DNA from: UBA4732 sp002404095
Lineage (GTDB): Bacteria; Planctomycetota; Planctomycetia; Gemmatales; Gemmataceae
DNA length: 64,000 nucleotides
Direction of reading: 5' to 3'
Assembly: GCA_036783645.1 (NCBI GenBank)
Contig: DAIPWT010000005.1
Location: forward strand, 1-64,000
This document shows, piece by piece, positions 27,199 to 34,628 of this stretch (position 1 is its first letter; each line of letters begins with the position of its first letter). The notes beneath the pieces are model-generated. The model saw only the letters and a program-made list of their open reading frames with translations. It ran no database searches and was not told the origin of the DNA. A program made the position numbers and the translations under genes.

Positions 27199-27561
27199 TC
27201 ACAGCGTCAGCGAACGCTTCAAGGCCGAATCAACATCCGCCATTATCGCTGCCGGAAGTTGTCCAAGCCGCTTGCCCAAACGCTTTTTGTCCACCGTGTA
27301 TATGTGGCCGCAATGGGCCGCGCAGTCATGGGCCAAACCGCCAGCCCCGGCTGGCAGGAGGACGCCGACAGGTAAGGAAGCCACGCGAAGATTGCTTGTC
27401 ACCGCGACGACGATTGTTAGGCCGGCGCGTTGGTTGCCGACGTCGTTCTGAACAATTACGCAAGGATGGGAACCTGTCATCTCCTGGCCCGTGGCGGGGG
27501 CGAAATCCAGGAGGTATACTTCGCCGCGCCGGGGTGCCGATCTGGTGATTGCGGGGCTCAC
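27199..27561 (-). CDS. MazF/PemK-type toxin (mRNA interferase)
   Basis: 120 residues from GTG 27561, whose first bases overlap the antitoxin stop (GTGA). PemK/MazF features: RRGEVYLLDFAPATGQEMTGSHPCVIVQND, then IVVAVTSNL and a late CGHIYTVDKKRLGKRLG. The conserved GEVY and HPCVIVQND segments support an active SH3-like barrel ribonuclease. Translational coupling to the upstream AF2212-like antitoxin is strong evidence that this is a working pair. The residues between them show no frameshift. Confidence 0.88.
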   Translation of the reverse strand: MSPAITRSAPRRGEVYLLDFAPATGQEMTGSHPCVIVQNDVGNQRAGLTIVVAVTSNLRVASLPVGVLLPAGAGGLAHDCAAHCGHIYTVDKKRLGKRLGQLPAAIMADVDSALKRSLTL

Positions 27562-27803
27562 GGGTTGACCTCATCCGCGGGCCATGTTTCCTTAACACCC
27601 GTCCACATGCTCTCCGCGATACGCCGATCTTCCTCCTCGATTTCTCGGTAAATTTCCGCAGTGTCCGCCGGCCAATCAGGCGCGGCGTCCGACACTTCCA
27701 ATCGAAGCGTGACTTGTTGGCGCGGCGCCAAGGCCAGGGTTTGCAGCGGTCGCAATACCCCATCCTCGAAAACCGCCTCGAACGTGATCGAATGAGTGGA
27801 CAT
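27558..27803 (-). CDS. AF2212/DUF104-like antitoxin
   Basis: 81 residues from ATG 27803, with AAAGGAGAGTTGAA directly upstream. The N-terminus ITFEAVFEDGVLRPLQTLALAPRQQVTLRLE is the AF2212-like antitoxin fold; the acidic C-terminus (EIYREIEEEDRR) probably neutralises the toxin. Its stop codon overlaps the toxin start by four bases. Members of this family are usually paired with PIN or MazF toxins. Confidence 0.82.
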   Translation of the reverse strand: MSTHSITFEAVFEDGVLRPLQTLALAPRQQVTLRLEVSDAAPDWPADTAEIYREIEEEDRRIAESMWTGVKETWPADEVNP

Positions 27804-27935
27804 TTCAACTCTCCTTTGCAGTATAACGGGCGGCGAATCCACCTCCATTCTACCGCGCCGCCACGACCCTTTTCATTAGCCGGGTCAGTCCCATCGGCCA
27901 ATGCGATGTTTAGTCCGCTGTCGGCCGCGTGTTAC

Positions 27936-28517
27936 TCAACCTTTCTTTTCCGGCATGGCGAATAAGTCGGCGACGCGCACGCGCAAATCCGGCAAGGCGT
28001 CCTCGCCCGTCAACTCTTCCGTCTCGTCCACGACCGTGTGTTCCTTGCCGGGCCGATAGACCGTAACGCTCCGCACTTCGGGGTCCACGAGCCAGGCGAG
28101 GGGAACGCCACGCTTCAAAAACTGGCTGATGCGCAGATTGACCTTCGTTATCTGATCGCTCGGCGACAGAACCTCAATGATCAGTTTCGGGATTCGTTCC
28201 GTGAACTTGCGGCTGAGTGCGTCGAGCGGCCGGCTCTCGTCAAAGAGCATGAGGTCGGGGCCGCGCACCGTGTCGGGGTCACGCGCGATAAGAAGCCCGG
28301 AATCATTGCAGCAAAGATACCCTTTACCTCGTTGAAACAGAAAATTGCCTAGAATCCGAGCGATCAGAAAGCAAACGACGCCGTGCAATTCGCTCGGATT
28401 GGGCATTTCCACAATCTCCCCGCACTCCAATTCAAAAAACTTGTCTTCGTTCTCTTGGCGGTTGGCCCAGTCAAAGAACTCTTCCGCGGTCATCAAGTCG
28501 GTTTCAACGGTCGCCAT
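27936..28517 (-). CDS. Uma2 family putative endonuclease (second)
   Basis: 193 residues from ATG 28517, behind TTAGGAGGCGAC; longer in-frame versions lack such a site. Landmarks: DKFFELECGEIVEMPNPSELHG, GPDLMLFDE, KLIIEVLSPSD and LAWLVDPEVRSVTVYRPG. Compared with the copy at 25570 it lacks the basic tail and has DK...E at the start of the fold. Same strand as the toxin-antitoxin pair and 132 bases upstream of it. Confidence 0.87.
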   Translation of the reverse strand: MATVETDLMTAEEFFDWANRQENEDKFFELECGEIVEMPNPSELHGVVCFLIARILGNFLFQRGKGYLCCNDSGLLIARDPDTVRGPDLMLFDESRPLDALSRKFTERIPKLIIEVLSPSDQITKVNLRISQFLKRGVPLAWLVDPEVRSVTVYRPGKEHTVVDETEELTGEDALPDLRVRVADLFAMPEKKG

Positions 28518-28660
28518 GTCGCCTCCTAAATCATCCTTCGCCGCCGTTACGACCTTCCTCGCCGCCTCAGTGGAAGACGCCCCTACGGAGTTTATGCCAG
28601 ATACGGCCGGACGGCATCGCCGCCGGCCTTGTCGGCCAACGCTTTCGCGGGCTGCGGTGG

Positions 28661-28843
28661 TCACTCCGCATAGCTCTCCGGCAGGTTCGCCACGATCTTC
28701 ACGGTTTCGACGCTCACCTGGATTACCTGACCGACGAGGCGAACGATGTATTCCGCATCGTCCGGCCGGTTGGGGTCGGAGCGAATGCCGCTGCGGTGAT
28801 ATGGCGCAGTCTCCTCCTGAGCCTCCCATGCGGGCATACGCAA
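28661..28843 (-). CDS. Small hypothetical protein
   Basis: 60 residues or 58 from a nearer ATG at 28837. No family recognised. The second half (AEYIVRLVGQVIQVSVETVKIVANLP) looks like an amphipathic strand/helix and not random translation, and the frame is on the same strand as its neighbours. It may be a genuine small protein or chance. Confidence 0.35.
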   Translation of the reverse strand: MRMPAWEAQEETAPYHRSGIRSDPNRPDDAEYIVRLVGQVIQVSVETVKIVANLPESYAE

Positions 28844-28890
28844 CTACAATCGACCGTTAACTCGTCAGCGGCAATCTACTAGCGGGTTGT

Positions 28891-29373
28891 TCATGAGGGG
28901 TCTTCGATCGGCGCCATTGGTGCGATGGGTGCATTTACCCCGTTCCCGGAATTTGATGGTTTGGGCAGTTCTTTGGGAAAGAATACCACTCGGTTTTCCT
29001 CCGAAACTTCAAGAAAACGTCGGAAGGGATAAGTGCCGAACTCAATTACACGCCAGTATCGGGCGTCAAACGCGCCGTATTGTTGGTCATAATCGATGTA
29101 TAAGTGGGGGCCTGGATGTCTTATGTCGCCGTGTTCATCCACTGCGAGGATACGATCATAATGCACAAATTGGATTACTTGGAGGTAACCCTGGTTCTGG
29201 TTGGGAACGCGGTTCATCCAGTAGGACCAATACGGTTCCCGTCGTTGTCTGGCTTCGTCCTCTGCCTCCCACGGGATGGGGCTGTCCGCAATGGGGGGAG
29301 GAACGTCGTCGCAACCGGACAGCACGTCCCAGTGTTCCCCCGCATCGTCCACATACGCGAAATACTGACGCAC
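28891..29373 (-). CDS. Hypothetical protein, aromatic-rich
   Basis: 160 residues with a GTG start. It is rich in Trp, Tyr and Asp (WSYWMNRVPNQNQGYLQVIQFVHYD, HLYIDYDQQYGAF). No signal peptide, membrane segment or family recognised. It begins 8 bases after the stop codon of the Mrr-like nuclease gene on the same strand, so the two are probably co-transcribed and may act together, for example as nuclease and specificity or immunity protein. That is inference. Confidence 0.55.
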   Translation of the reverse strand: MRQYFAYVDDAGEHWDVLSGCDDVPPPIADSPIPWEAEDEARQRREPYWSYWMNRVPNQNQGYLQVIQFVHYDRILAVDEHGDIRHPGPHLYIDYDQQYGAFDARYWRVIEFGTYPFRRFLEVSEENRVVFFPKELPKPSNSGNGVNAPIAPMAPIEDPS

Positions 29374-29381
29374 AATGAATG

Positions 29382-30131
29382 CTAAATGGTCAGGGAGACT
29401 GTGAGCCAGGAAAGCGTAATACTTCCAGCGCGGCCTTTCGGCAAATCGGGGATATCCTTTTCATACGGGTAGCGTTCTTCACGGGGGTCGCGAAGAAAAA
29501 CCCATTTCGGGTCTCGATTCTGAATATCGCCTAGGACGCTGACAAGCTTGCGCTTCATTGTTAACCGCGAGCGGACCTGAGACTGGAGCGACCGTCGGCG
29601 GACTTGTAAAGAGATATTGAAGTAGGCGAAAAGGAGATGATCGTATTTGGGTAGAAAAAGCATATCCTCTAGGTCTGCTTTGCCCCATAGGTAGGACTCG
29701 CGGACGCCCCGTTGCCTGGCTTCCTGGTGGAACGCGTCACGTGTTCTCTTTGAGAAGTCACATGCCGCCGCGAGGATGAAGCCGTAAATCTTATCGCCTC
29801 CACTTGGCATCCCACCGCGGGCGATCCGCCTAGCCTTGGTTGGTCCTATTTCCTTCTCGCGCTTGCATTGAATGACCCAGACCCGTTCCTCGACTGGCTC
29901 CCATGCGACGACAACCTCATCTTCGGAATCGCCCGTTAGACCTTCCTCCCTCCCAACCGTCTCTATTGCTCGGATGTCGATCCCGTCGTCTGCGCCTAAG
30001 CGACCTGTCGGTTCAATAAGCCGCCACGTGCGGAAGTCGTAGGCTAGCTGGCGGATCATGTCCTCGAACCGATGTGGCTCCAAATCCTCGAAATGAAGAG
30101 GGTTCAGGGTTCGCGCCGGCTTGTCGTTCAT
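29382..30131 (-). CDS. Mrr-like restriction endonuclease domain protein
   Basis: 249 residues. The N-terminal half reads LEPHRFEDMIRQLAYDF, then GADDGIDIRAIE and WVIQCKREKE, the E...D-GID...QxK core of Mrr-type PD-(D/E)XK nucleases. The C-terminal half (AFHQEARQRGV..., YDHLLFAYFNISLQVRRRS) is unrecognised and may be a sensing domain. It lies in a stretch with two Uma2 proteins, a MazF pair and a hypothetical partner, which gives the area a defence-like flavour without a complete known system. Confidence 0.72.
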   Translation of the reverse strand: MNDKPARTLNPLHFEDLEPHRFEDMIRQLAYDFRTWRLIEPTGRLGADDGIDIRAIETVGREEGLTGDSEDEVVVAWEPVEERVWVIQCKREKEIGPTKARRIARGGMPSGGDKIYGFILAAACDFSKRTRDAFHQEARQRGVRESYLWGKADLEDMLFLPKYDHLLFAYFNISLQVRRRSLQSQVRSRLTMKRKLVSVLGDIQNRDPKWVFLRDPREERYPYEKDIPDLPKGRAGSITLSWLTVSLTI

Positions 30132-30252
30132 CCCTTGCCTCCTCTGTCGCTAAGCGGACGAGCGCCAACAATGGTATGGCCACGATAAAAAGCACGCCCA
30201 CTAAGGCCGACGGCCAGATTCCGAGACCCACAAGAAGAGGTGCTAAAAACAC
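30013..30252 (-). CDS. Possible small two-helix membrane protein (overlaps nuclease start)
   Basis: 79 residues from GTG 30252. The first 38 residues are strongly hydrophobic (LAPLLVGLGIWPSALVGVLFIVAIPLLALV) and end in a charged RLATEEARDERQ, like a real membrane anchor. The rest overlaps the nuclease gene by 119 bases in another frame and looks random. It may be a true short protein, a frame-shifted remnant or chance. Confidence 0.28.
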   Translation of the reverse strand: MFLAPLLVGLGIWPSALVGVLFIVAIPLLALVRLATEEARDERQAGANPEPSSFRGFGATSVRGHDPPASLRLPHVAAY

Positions 30253-30392
30253 GCATTCCTAAACCGCCATTGGACTGGGATCGGGCTAGATTTCCTTTCT
30301 TGATAGCACCAACCTATTGTACAAGCTTATTTGCAGAGCACCGCTGCCGCTTGCATCTGTTCCCATGCCGGTCCGGCGGGTAGGATCATTGC

Positions 30393-31016
30393 ATGGAAGA
30401 ACGCGCGCCAACCGAACCCCCCGAACTTGCGGCCAAGATCGCGCGTCTGGTCGAAGAGCGCGGCTGGAATCAGGAAGAATTCGCGCGCATCGCGCGCGTC
30501 AATCGCCATACCGCTCGGCAAATCCTTTTAGGCTCTGCCGACCGCAGTTTGCGCAATTCCACCATTCTCGCCTGCGCCAAGGCGCTGGGGTTGTCCGTCA
30601 GCGATTTGCGCGGCCAAGCCCTGGAAAAGCTGCTGCCATTGATGCGCGAAGGTCAGCCGAGCGATGGCGAGGCCGGATTGCGCGGCCTCGTGGAACAGGC
30701 CACCCAGCCGGAACTCGTCGCCTGGCTCGAACGCAACCCCGACCGGGCGCGGCGCCTTTCCATTGAGGATCGTAACGAGTTGCTCGCCTTACAAGGCGCG
30801 ACGGGGCCGCTTAAGACCTTTGGCGTCGAGGGTTTCGTTCAGCGCTTGGAACGGCAGAGAAGAATTGTCGAACGCATTCACGCCATCGCCGCTACGGAAT
30901 ATCTCGATTTGCTGGAGCAAATCGTCAACCTCATCCATGACAAGGTTCAGCCCGGTTTCGGCTCTGCCGCTTCGGGCAACTCCACCGCCTGGAAGAAGCC
31001 GGACGCCGCCCAGTGA
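30393..31016 (+). CDS. XRE-like HTH regulator with long C-terminal helical region
   Basis: 207 residues. HTH at about 10-60: LAAKIARLVEERGWNQEEFARIARVNRHTARQIL, followed by STILACAKALGLSVSDLRG. The C-terminal 130 residues are helical (QRLERQRRIVERIHAIAATEYLDLLEQIVNLIHDKV) and unrecognised. It is the only plus-strand gene here and its last 70 bases overlap the end of bufC on the other strand, so the two transcripts are antisense at their 3' ends. It could regulate the buf-like operon, but convergent orientation makes that uncertain. Confidence 0.75.
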   Translation: MEERAPTEPPELAAKIARLVEERGWNQEEFARIARVNRHTARQILLGSADRSLRNSTILACAKALGLSVSDLRGQALEKLLPLMREGQPSDGEAGLRGLVEQATQPELVAWLERNPDRARRLSIEDRNELLALQGATGPLKTFGVEGFVQRLERQRRIVERIHAIAATEYLDLLEQIVNLIHDKVQPGFGSAASGNSTAWKKPDAAQ

Positions 31017-31855
31017 CGGAACCATTCGTGCAAGTTTGCGGCCAGACGGTCGAAGTCGGCGCCTCCAGATTGCGCGACCTGCTCGATGGCGTCGGTCACG
31101 CTTTTCCCTTCGACCAGCGCGCTTAATAGACGATATTCCAGACCGTCTAAAGTGGAATGACGGACAACGTAATTCCGCCGCGTGAGCGCCAACAAGGTTT
31201 CGGCCGGCACCGGCATTTCCGGAGTCTCGTCGTTGCGAACGGCCGCATAGTACGCTTGTACCGGGAAGCGGAACGTGAGCAGCCGTAGACAGCAGACTGG
31301 CACCAGGCGGGCGTCCGGCCAACGCTCCGGCGGCACGGCCCGTAACTTCGCCTCGTCGAGGATCTCCTTGCCTTCGACGCCCTCGCCATCGAAGACCGCG
31401 CTGAATGTCCACTCGAATTGAGCCAGGTCAGCGAGGAACTCCGGCCAGCTTACCTCCAGGTCGCCCTCCTCGCGCGGCGGGCGCGACTCCACCAGATAGC
31501 GCGGGAAGTTGGCGCCTAGCTGGCAGAGCGTATAGCTCCGCGACGGATATTGCTGAAGATAAGCGGCCGCGAATGAGTCAAATAGCTCCTCGCCAAGGGC
31601 GTGCGTCGTCGCGGGGAACTCTTCCCTCATGCACTCCAACAGCCGAGCGTAATAGGCCGAGCCGTAGATGGCCAGACGCTCCACGGCCGTCATGGCCTTG
31701 GAGCGCGTCAGCACTTTCTCCACGTCGGCGACGCCAGCGTCGATTTGTCGATGCGCTTCGGCGGAGTTCATTCCTTCCGCGACGCCGTCCGGGTGCGTGA
31801 TGGCGGCTTGCATCCAGCGCTGAATCTGGTCGAGGGCGTGCAGCGGTTCGGTCAT
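30947..31855 (-). CDS. bufC: BufC-like DUF2063 protein (MNIO partner)
   Basis: 302 residues. DUF2063 signatures: RLAIYGSAYYARLLECMREEFPATTHALGEELFDSFAAAYLQQYPS, then a LADLAQFEWTFSAVF segment. DUF2063 proteins accompany DUF692 (MNIO) enzymes and are thought to recognise the precursor peptide. Here it is the last gene of a five-gene minus-strand operon: Cys-rich precursor, DUF692, DoxX, second Cys-rich precursor, DUF2063. Its C-terminal third (LEYRLLSALVEGKSVTDAIEQV...) is a winged-helix-like extension seen in planctomycete members. Its 3' end overlaps the convergent HTH gene by 70 bases. Confidence 0.85.
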   Translation of the reverse strand: MTEPLHALDQIQRWMQAAITHPDGVAEGMNSAEAHRQIDAGVADVEKVLTRSKAMTAVERLAIYGSAYYARLLECMREEFPATTHALGEELFDSFAAAYLQQYPSRSYTLCQLGANFPRYLVESRPPREEGDLEVSWPEFLADLAQFEWTFSAVFDGEGVEGKEILDEAKLRAVPPERWPDARLVPVCCLRLLTFRFPVQAYYAAVRNDETPEMPVPAETLLALTRRNYVVRHSTLDGLEYRLLSALVEGKSVTDAIEQVAQSGGADFDRLAANLHEWFRHWAASGFFQAVELPEAAEPKPG

Positions 31856-31867
31856 TGGATTTTTCCT

Positions 31868-31886
31868 ACAAGCTCAGGGCTTGTAA
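31868..31886. repeat. Short palindrome TACAAG...CTTGTA
   Basis: 6-bp arms around CTCAGGG, between the second precursor gene and bufC. The sequence relates to the 28-bp palindrome at 18528-18588 (ACAAGCCCTGAGC). Confidence 0.45.
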
Positions 31887-31894
31887 TGTTGTTT

Positions 31895-32347
31895 CTAACT
31901 CTCGGGCGCGTCACCGAATTTCTTTTTCGCCTCGGTCATCAACTCCTCGAAACGCTTGCGCGCTTTCGGCCACGTCTTCGCTTTCAGCGGCACCTGGCAG
32001 GCGCCCTGGCTCTTGCAGGCGTTCTCGCCGGGATGGTCGGCACAGCCGCCCTGGCCCTTGCAGTCATTCGTGCCGTCGCAGGAGTGGGACTTGACCGTGG
32101 CGCAATGGCCCTCGCCGGCGCAATCGTTGGTTGTCCCCGTTTTGCCTTTGTTTTTGCAGGTGTTGATGCCGCGGCAGACGTGCGGATCCTGGAGCAAACG
32201 CGGCGTATCGTCGGTGGACGCTTGCGTGTTCTTGTCATTGCCCGTGCCAGCGGGACAGCATCCGCCCAGCACGCCGGCCGCGAAACCGCCAAGCGAGGCT
32301 AGAGCCAAACGGTTCAGGTCGCGTCGATTCAGAGTCTTTTCAGTCAT
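31895..32347 (-). CDS. Cys-rich bufferin-like precursor, Tat-exported, probable lipoprotein
   Basis: 150 residues from ATG 32347, overlapping the doxX stop by 8 bases. The leader has a twin-arginine motif (LNRRDLNRLALAS) and a lipobox-like LGGC at C30, followed by a second Cys. The core has nine Cys in CxxxxxC units: CRGINTC (58-64), DCAGEGHC (76-82), CDGTNDCKGQGGC (90-102) and CKSQGAC (111-117), then a helix KTWPKARKRFEEL. The same spacing and the same terminal helix occur in the protein at 34014-34484. Such Gly/Asn-separated Cys pairs beside DUF692 and DUF2063 match bufferin-type copper-buffering RiPPs (BufA2-like), in which Cys are oxidised to thiooxazoles. Confidence 0.82.
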   Translation of the reverse strand: MTEKTLNRRDLNRLALASLGGFAAGVLGGCCPAGTGNDKNTQASTDDTPRLLQDPHVCRGINTCKNKGKTGTTNDCAGEGHCATVKSHSCDGTNDCKGQGGCADHPGENACKSQGACQVPLKAKTWPKARKRFEELMTEAKKKFGDAPES

Positions 32348-32855
32348 GGACTTTTCCCTCGGCGGGACACGGTTTGTCGAAGTAGAGCCGTTTGAGAAGC
32401 CCGTCCACGGAAAAGAGGCCCGGCCCGAATAGCAAGACAACGAGGGCCACAACTAAGTAGGGGAATGGCGCGGCGGAAACGAATGCTTGCACGAAGCCGC
32501 TCGGGCTCGACCCCATGCAGTGGAATACGTCTTTGTGGGCTGTAGCATAAGCGACAATCATTGTCCCGATTAGCGGAATCGTGATTAGTCGTGAGGCCGC
32601 GCCGAGCATCAGCAAGAAGCCACAAACCGTTTCGGCCGTTCCGGCCGCGTAGACGTTCACAGCCGGCATGGGGACGCCCCAAGCGGCAAAATCTCGCGCG
32701 TGGGCGTCCGGATGCTCGAGTTTCCCGCTCCCCGCCAAGAGAAAACCCCAGCCGACCAACAATCGCACGATCAGTAGAAACACCGGCTGGCCGTATCCCA
32801 ATGCGTGAATATACGCCCGATACCAGCGCTTCAAGGTCAGGACGACGGGATTCAT
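32340..32855 (-). CDS. DoxX family membrane protein
   Basis: 171 residues from ATG 32855, with GGAGGTTCGTCTTT upstream. Four predicted transmembrane helices: VFLLIVRLLVGWGFLLAGSGK, VNVYAAGTAETVCGFLLML, LITIPLIGTMIVAYATAH and FPYLVVALVVLLFGPGLF. DoxX proteins are small redox-associated membrane proteins and commonly accompany MNIO/bufferin operons, where a role in electron supply or redox state is suggested but unproven. The precursor gene starts inside its last codons, so translation is coupled. Confidence 0.88.
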   Translation of the reverse strand: MNPVVLTLKRWYRAYIHALGYGQPVFLLIVRLLVGWGFLLAGSGKLEHPDAHARDFAAWGVPMPAVNVYAAGTAETVCGFLLMLGAASRLITIPLIGTMIVAYATAHKDVFHCMGSSPSGFVQAFVSAAPFPYLVVALVVLLFGPGLFSVDGLLKRLYFDKPCPAEGKVHD

Positions 32856-32864
32856 AAAGACGAA

Positions 32865-32914
32865 CCTCCGCGAACGGCATAGGGTCGAAGACTTCCCATC
32901 ATCAGTCGCGGAGG
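32865..32914 (-). promoter_or_regulatory. 9-bp inverted repeat that could hide the doxX ribosome-binding site
   Basis: 32865-32873 (CCTCCGCGA) and 32906-32914 (TCGCGGAGG) are perfectly complementary. On the minus-strand RNA the downstream arm contains the doxX Shine-Dalgarno GGAGG. Folding would lower translation of doxX and of the precursor coupled to it. The loop is 32 nt, so stability is uncertain. Confidence 0.4.
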
Positions 32915-32925
32915 AAGTTGAATCC

Positions 32926-33876
32926 TTACAAAGTAGCCGCGCAGGAATCCGTACTTCTGTTGCCGACCAGGAACGACACCGGATTGGACACCGTCGAGCC
33001 GGCCGCCGCGAATGGGGCCGTCGGGCGTGGGTCTTTGGCCACGAGACGATCACCGCCCATGTAGTTCTTGGCCTTGAGAACTTCGGCATGGACCACCGGA
33101 AACTCAGGAATCTTCGAGTCCCACTCCAGCAGCGTCGAAGCGCCGCCGGTCAGCTTGTGCGCCTGCCGGTAAAGTTCCCATACCGGATCGATTACCTCGC
33201 CGTCGTGCGTGTCGATGCGGTGGGTGCCGCAATCGGTGTGGCCGGCGAGGTGGAACTGCACCACGCGGCGATGCGGCACGTTACGGATGTATTCTTCTGG
33301 GTCGAAATCGTGGTTGACGCTGGAAACGTAGACGTTGTTCACGTCCAGCAATAGACCGCAGTCGGCGTCCTCCGCCAGGCGCGTCAGGAATTCCCACTCA
33401 GGCATCGTCGAATCGGCGAAGCCGACATAGGTGCTGGGGTTCTCCAACACTAACGGCCTTTCCAGGTATTCCTGCACCATACGGACGCGGCCGCGGACGT
33501 GGGCCAGCGTTTGCTCGTTCAGCGGGATGGGCAACAGGTCGTGGGCGTTGACGCCGGCGACGCCGGTCCAGCATAGATGGTCGGACACCCATAAGGCGCC
33601 TACGGCGTCCGCTAATTTCTTGAGCTTTTTGAGATAGTCAAAGTCGAGCGGATCGGTGCTGCCGATCGACAGCGAGACGCCGTGCATGACCACGGGATAG
33701 CGCTCGGCGACCTGTTCCAAGACGTAGCGCGGCCGGCCACCGGAGTCCATGAAGTTTTCGGAAATGATCTCGAACCAATCCACCTTCGGCTGATTGCGGA
33801 GGATGTACGGAAAGTGCGTGGTCCGCAAGCCGACCCCGAGTCCGAGGTTGGCGTAACCGAGGCGCGACGAGTGCAT
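32926..33876 (-). CDS. bufB: MNIO family (DUF692) multinuclear iron oxidase, BufB-like
   Basis: 316 residues. The TIM-barrel DUF692 family binds two or three irons and oxidises Cys in RiPP precursors. Expected metal-binding positions are visible: H65 (VVMHGVSLS), H100 (WVSDHLCW), E145 and N146 (VLENPSTY), D178 and N181 (LLLDVNNVY), H213 (HLAGH), H224 (DTHDGEV) and E251 (LLEWDSKIPEF). Typical members end soon after this last motif; here about 45 more residues follow, of low complexity and ending in STDSCAATL. It is preceded by a Cys-rich precursor gene and followed by DoxX, the second precursor and BufC. Confidence 0.93.
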   Translation of the reverse strand: MHSSRLGYANLGLGVGLRTTHFPYILRNQPKVDWFEIISENFMDSGGRPRYVLEQVAERYPVVMHGVSLSIGSTDPLDFDYLKKLKKLADAVGALWVSDHLCWTGVAGVNAHDLLPIPLNEQTLAHVRGRVRMVQEYLERPLVLENPSTYVGFADSTMPEWEFLTRLAEDADCGLLLDVNNVYVSSVNHDFDPEEYIRNVPHRRVVQFHLAGHTDCGTHRIDTHDGEVIDPVWELYRQAHKLTGGASTLLEWDSKIPEFPVVHAEVLKAKNYMGGDRLVAKDPRPTAPFAAAGSTVSNPVSFLVGNRSTDSCAATL

Positions 33877-33916
33877 GGCTCAGATCCCGGGGATTAAAGA
33901 GAAACGAGAAACGGCC

Positions 33917-33987
33917 CCGGCGAACGCGCGTGCGTTCGCCGGAGATAGACGGAGACGACGGGCCGACCCGACCGGAGGCCGGGTCGG
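33917..33987 (-). promoter_or_regulatory. Two consecutive hairpins between precursor and bufB
   Basis: 33963-33970 (CCGACCCG) pairs with 33980-33987, and 33917-33927 (CCGGCGAACGC) pairs with 33932-33942, an 11-bp perfect stem with a 4-nt loop. On the transcribed strand the second stem is followed by a T-rich stretch (GTTTCTCGTTTCTCTTTAATC). This is the usual place for partial termination that makes more precursor than enzyme in RiPP operons. Confidence 0.6.
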
Positions 33988-34013
33988 AGTGAAGTGCAAC
34001 GCCGCGGAAGCGT

Positions 34014-34484
34014 TTACTTCTCTTCCTTGGCCTTGCCCTTGGGGGCGTCGTGGAACTTCTTGCCGGCCTTCTTCATGTCGGCTTCAAAGTTCTCGCGCGC
34101 CTTCGCCCAGGTCTTGGAGTTCTTGATCGGCACGTTGCAGCCGCCCATGCCCTTGCACTTGTTCTCGCCGGGGGCGTCAACCTTCGCATTGCAGCCGCCG
34201 AGGCCGGCGCAATCGTTGTCGCCCGCACAGGTGTGGGCCTTGGCCGTGGCGCAGTCGCCGGCGCCGGCGCAATCATTCTTGCCGCCGTGGCTGTGGTTCT
34301 TGCAGGTGTTGAGGCCGCGGCAGATGTGCGGCTCCTGCGCCATCAACGGCTTGTCCGGGTCTTTCTTGCCGCCCTTTTCCGCTTTGTCGGCCGCGAGGCC
34401 AACACTAGCGCCAACCAGCATTCCGCCGAGGGCGGCCGCTGCCAACTTGCCGAACGCGCGACGATTCAGGTCTTGAGATTCCAT
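34014..34484 (-). CDS. Cys-rich bufferin-like precursor with twin-arginine signal (first)
   Basis: 156 residues from ATG 34484, behind AAGGGGAAACG. The leader has LNRRAFGKLAAAALGG, a good Tat motif, and ends near GLAADKAEKG. The core carries nine Cys: CRGLNTC (55-61), DCAGAGDC (72-78), CAGDNDCAGLGGC (86-98) and CKGMGGC (110-116), then KTWAKARENFEADM and a Lys-rich tail. Spacing matches the second precursor at 31895-32347, so the pair are paralogs. As first gene of the operon it is probably the major product. A periplasmic metal-buffering (copper) role is inferred from bufferin systems. Confidence 0.85.
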   Translation of the reverse strand: MESQDLNRRAFGKLAAAALGGMLVGASVGLAADKAEKGGKKDPDKPLMAQEPHICRGLNTCKNHSHGGKNDCAGAGDCATAKAHTCAGDNDCAGLGGCNAKVDAPGENKCKGMGGCNVPIKNSKTWAKARENFEADMKKAGKKFHDAPKGKAKEEK

Positions 34485-34628
34485 CGTTTCCCCTTGTGGT
34501 GACTCATGAGGGCCGCCCCGCTCGATGATGTGATCGGGTAGCGGTGCGACCCGAGAACTCAACTCAGGGGCATTGTAGGCGGCCGCGCGGCGGGGTTCCA
34601 GTGAAATGCCTAACAAACTGGAAAAATA

